Positions 21,095-21,147 of a stretch of 21,147 nucleotides of DNA are shown piece by piece. The stretch lies in NCBI GenBank assembly GCA_023663915.1, contig JAMPGN010000049.1:1-21147 (forward strand), written 5' to 3'. Within the stretch, counting starts at the first letter, position 1; every line of letters starts with the position of its first letter. The translations under genes and the position numbers were made by a program. This stretch comes from Eubacterium sp. Its GTDB lineage: Bacteria > Bacillota_A > Clostridia > Lachnospirales > Lachnospiraceae. The notes under the pieces are model-generated. The model saw only the letters and a program-made list of their open reading frames with translations, ran no database searches and was not told where the DNA came from.

Positions 21095-21147
21095 ATGAGT
21101 GAATTGATGCGCAATGACGCAGAATATAGAGACTGGATACGGGAGCT
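21095..21147 (+). CDS. Probable YhcG/DUF1016-type PDDEXK nuclease, 3' truncated by the window
   Basis: Only the first 17 codons are in the window: MSELMRNDAEYRDWIRE, then a partial leucine codon region. The ATG follows GGAGG at 7 nt. The start resembles DUF1016/YhcG proteins, which open with a short acidic stretch then a YxxWL/I-type helix before the restriction-like nuclease domain. With so little sequence this is a tentative call. These proteins are often found near restriction-modification or mobile genes. Confidence 0.45.
   Translation, partial: MSELMRNDAEYRDWIRE

Overview
The window reads as chromosomal DNA of an anaerobic Bacillota, most probably a Lachnospiraceae-type gut clostridium. 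This rests on the mix of a rubredoxin-free flavodiiron protein, PdxS/PdxT, a clostridial TcdA, a LytTR/DUF3021/ABC cassette, an Rpn-family nuclease and a SWIM-SNF2 helicase, with AGGAGG-type ribosome binding sites and moderate base composition. No tRNA, rRNA or CRISPR array was seen. The species cannot be named from sequence alone.

Layout, left to right. 1-2136 (+): the 3' end of a short-chain dehydrogenase, a LysR regulator and a HAD phosphatase. 2151-3308 (-): flavodiiron protein FprA, nearly abutting the HAD gene tail to tail. 3549-4331 (+): TcdA, whose stop overlaps the end of an Rpn nuclease gene (4326-5213, -). 5214-5679 is an AT-rich gap with a strong inverted repeat between two candidate divergent promoters. 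5680-7182 (+): pdxS-pdxT, the complete DXP-independent PLP synthase. 7276-8619 (+): a PlsC-like acyltransferase fused to a zinc ribbon. 8625-8863: a candidate type I toxin-antitoxin module, made of a 27-residue membrane peptide on the minus strand and a converging small RNA with a strong terminator. 9216-11878 (+): LytTR regulator, DUF3021 membrane protein, ABC ATPase and ABC-2 permease, followed by a convergent two-helix membrane protein. 12359-14962 (+): a GH2 beta-mannosidase. 15214-20959 (+): a PflX-type radical SAM protein, a MATE exporter (4-base overlap) and a SWIM/SNF2 helicase. The right edge holds a possible 20-codon ORF and the first codons of a probable YhcG/DUF1016 nuclease.

Genes that clearly work together are pdxS with pdxT, the four-gene LytTR/DUF3021/ABC set, and the toxin with its RNA. 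The radical SAM/MATE/SNF2 run is probably co-transcribed, but no shared pathway is evident.

The most unusual signal is an 11-base motif, GTTNACATAAC, found seven times exactly plus two near-matches, where about 0.04 would be expected by chance. Two copies sit inside identical 21-base translation leaders of unlinked genes (LysR and pdxT). Three full or near copies lie within 90 bases of the mannosidase gene. Two bracket an apparent in-frame 20-codon insertion in the radical SAM gene. This looks like a small dispersed element or a selected DNA site, and I do not recognise it as a described system.
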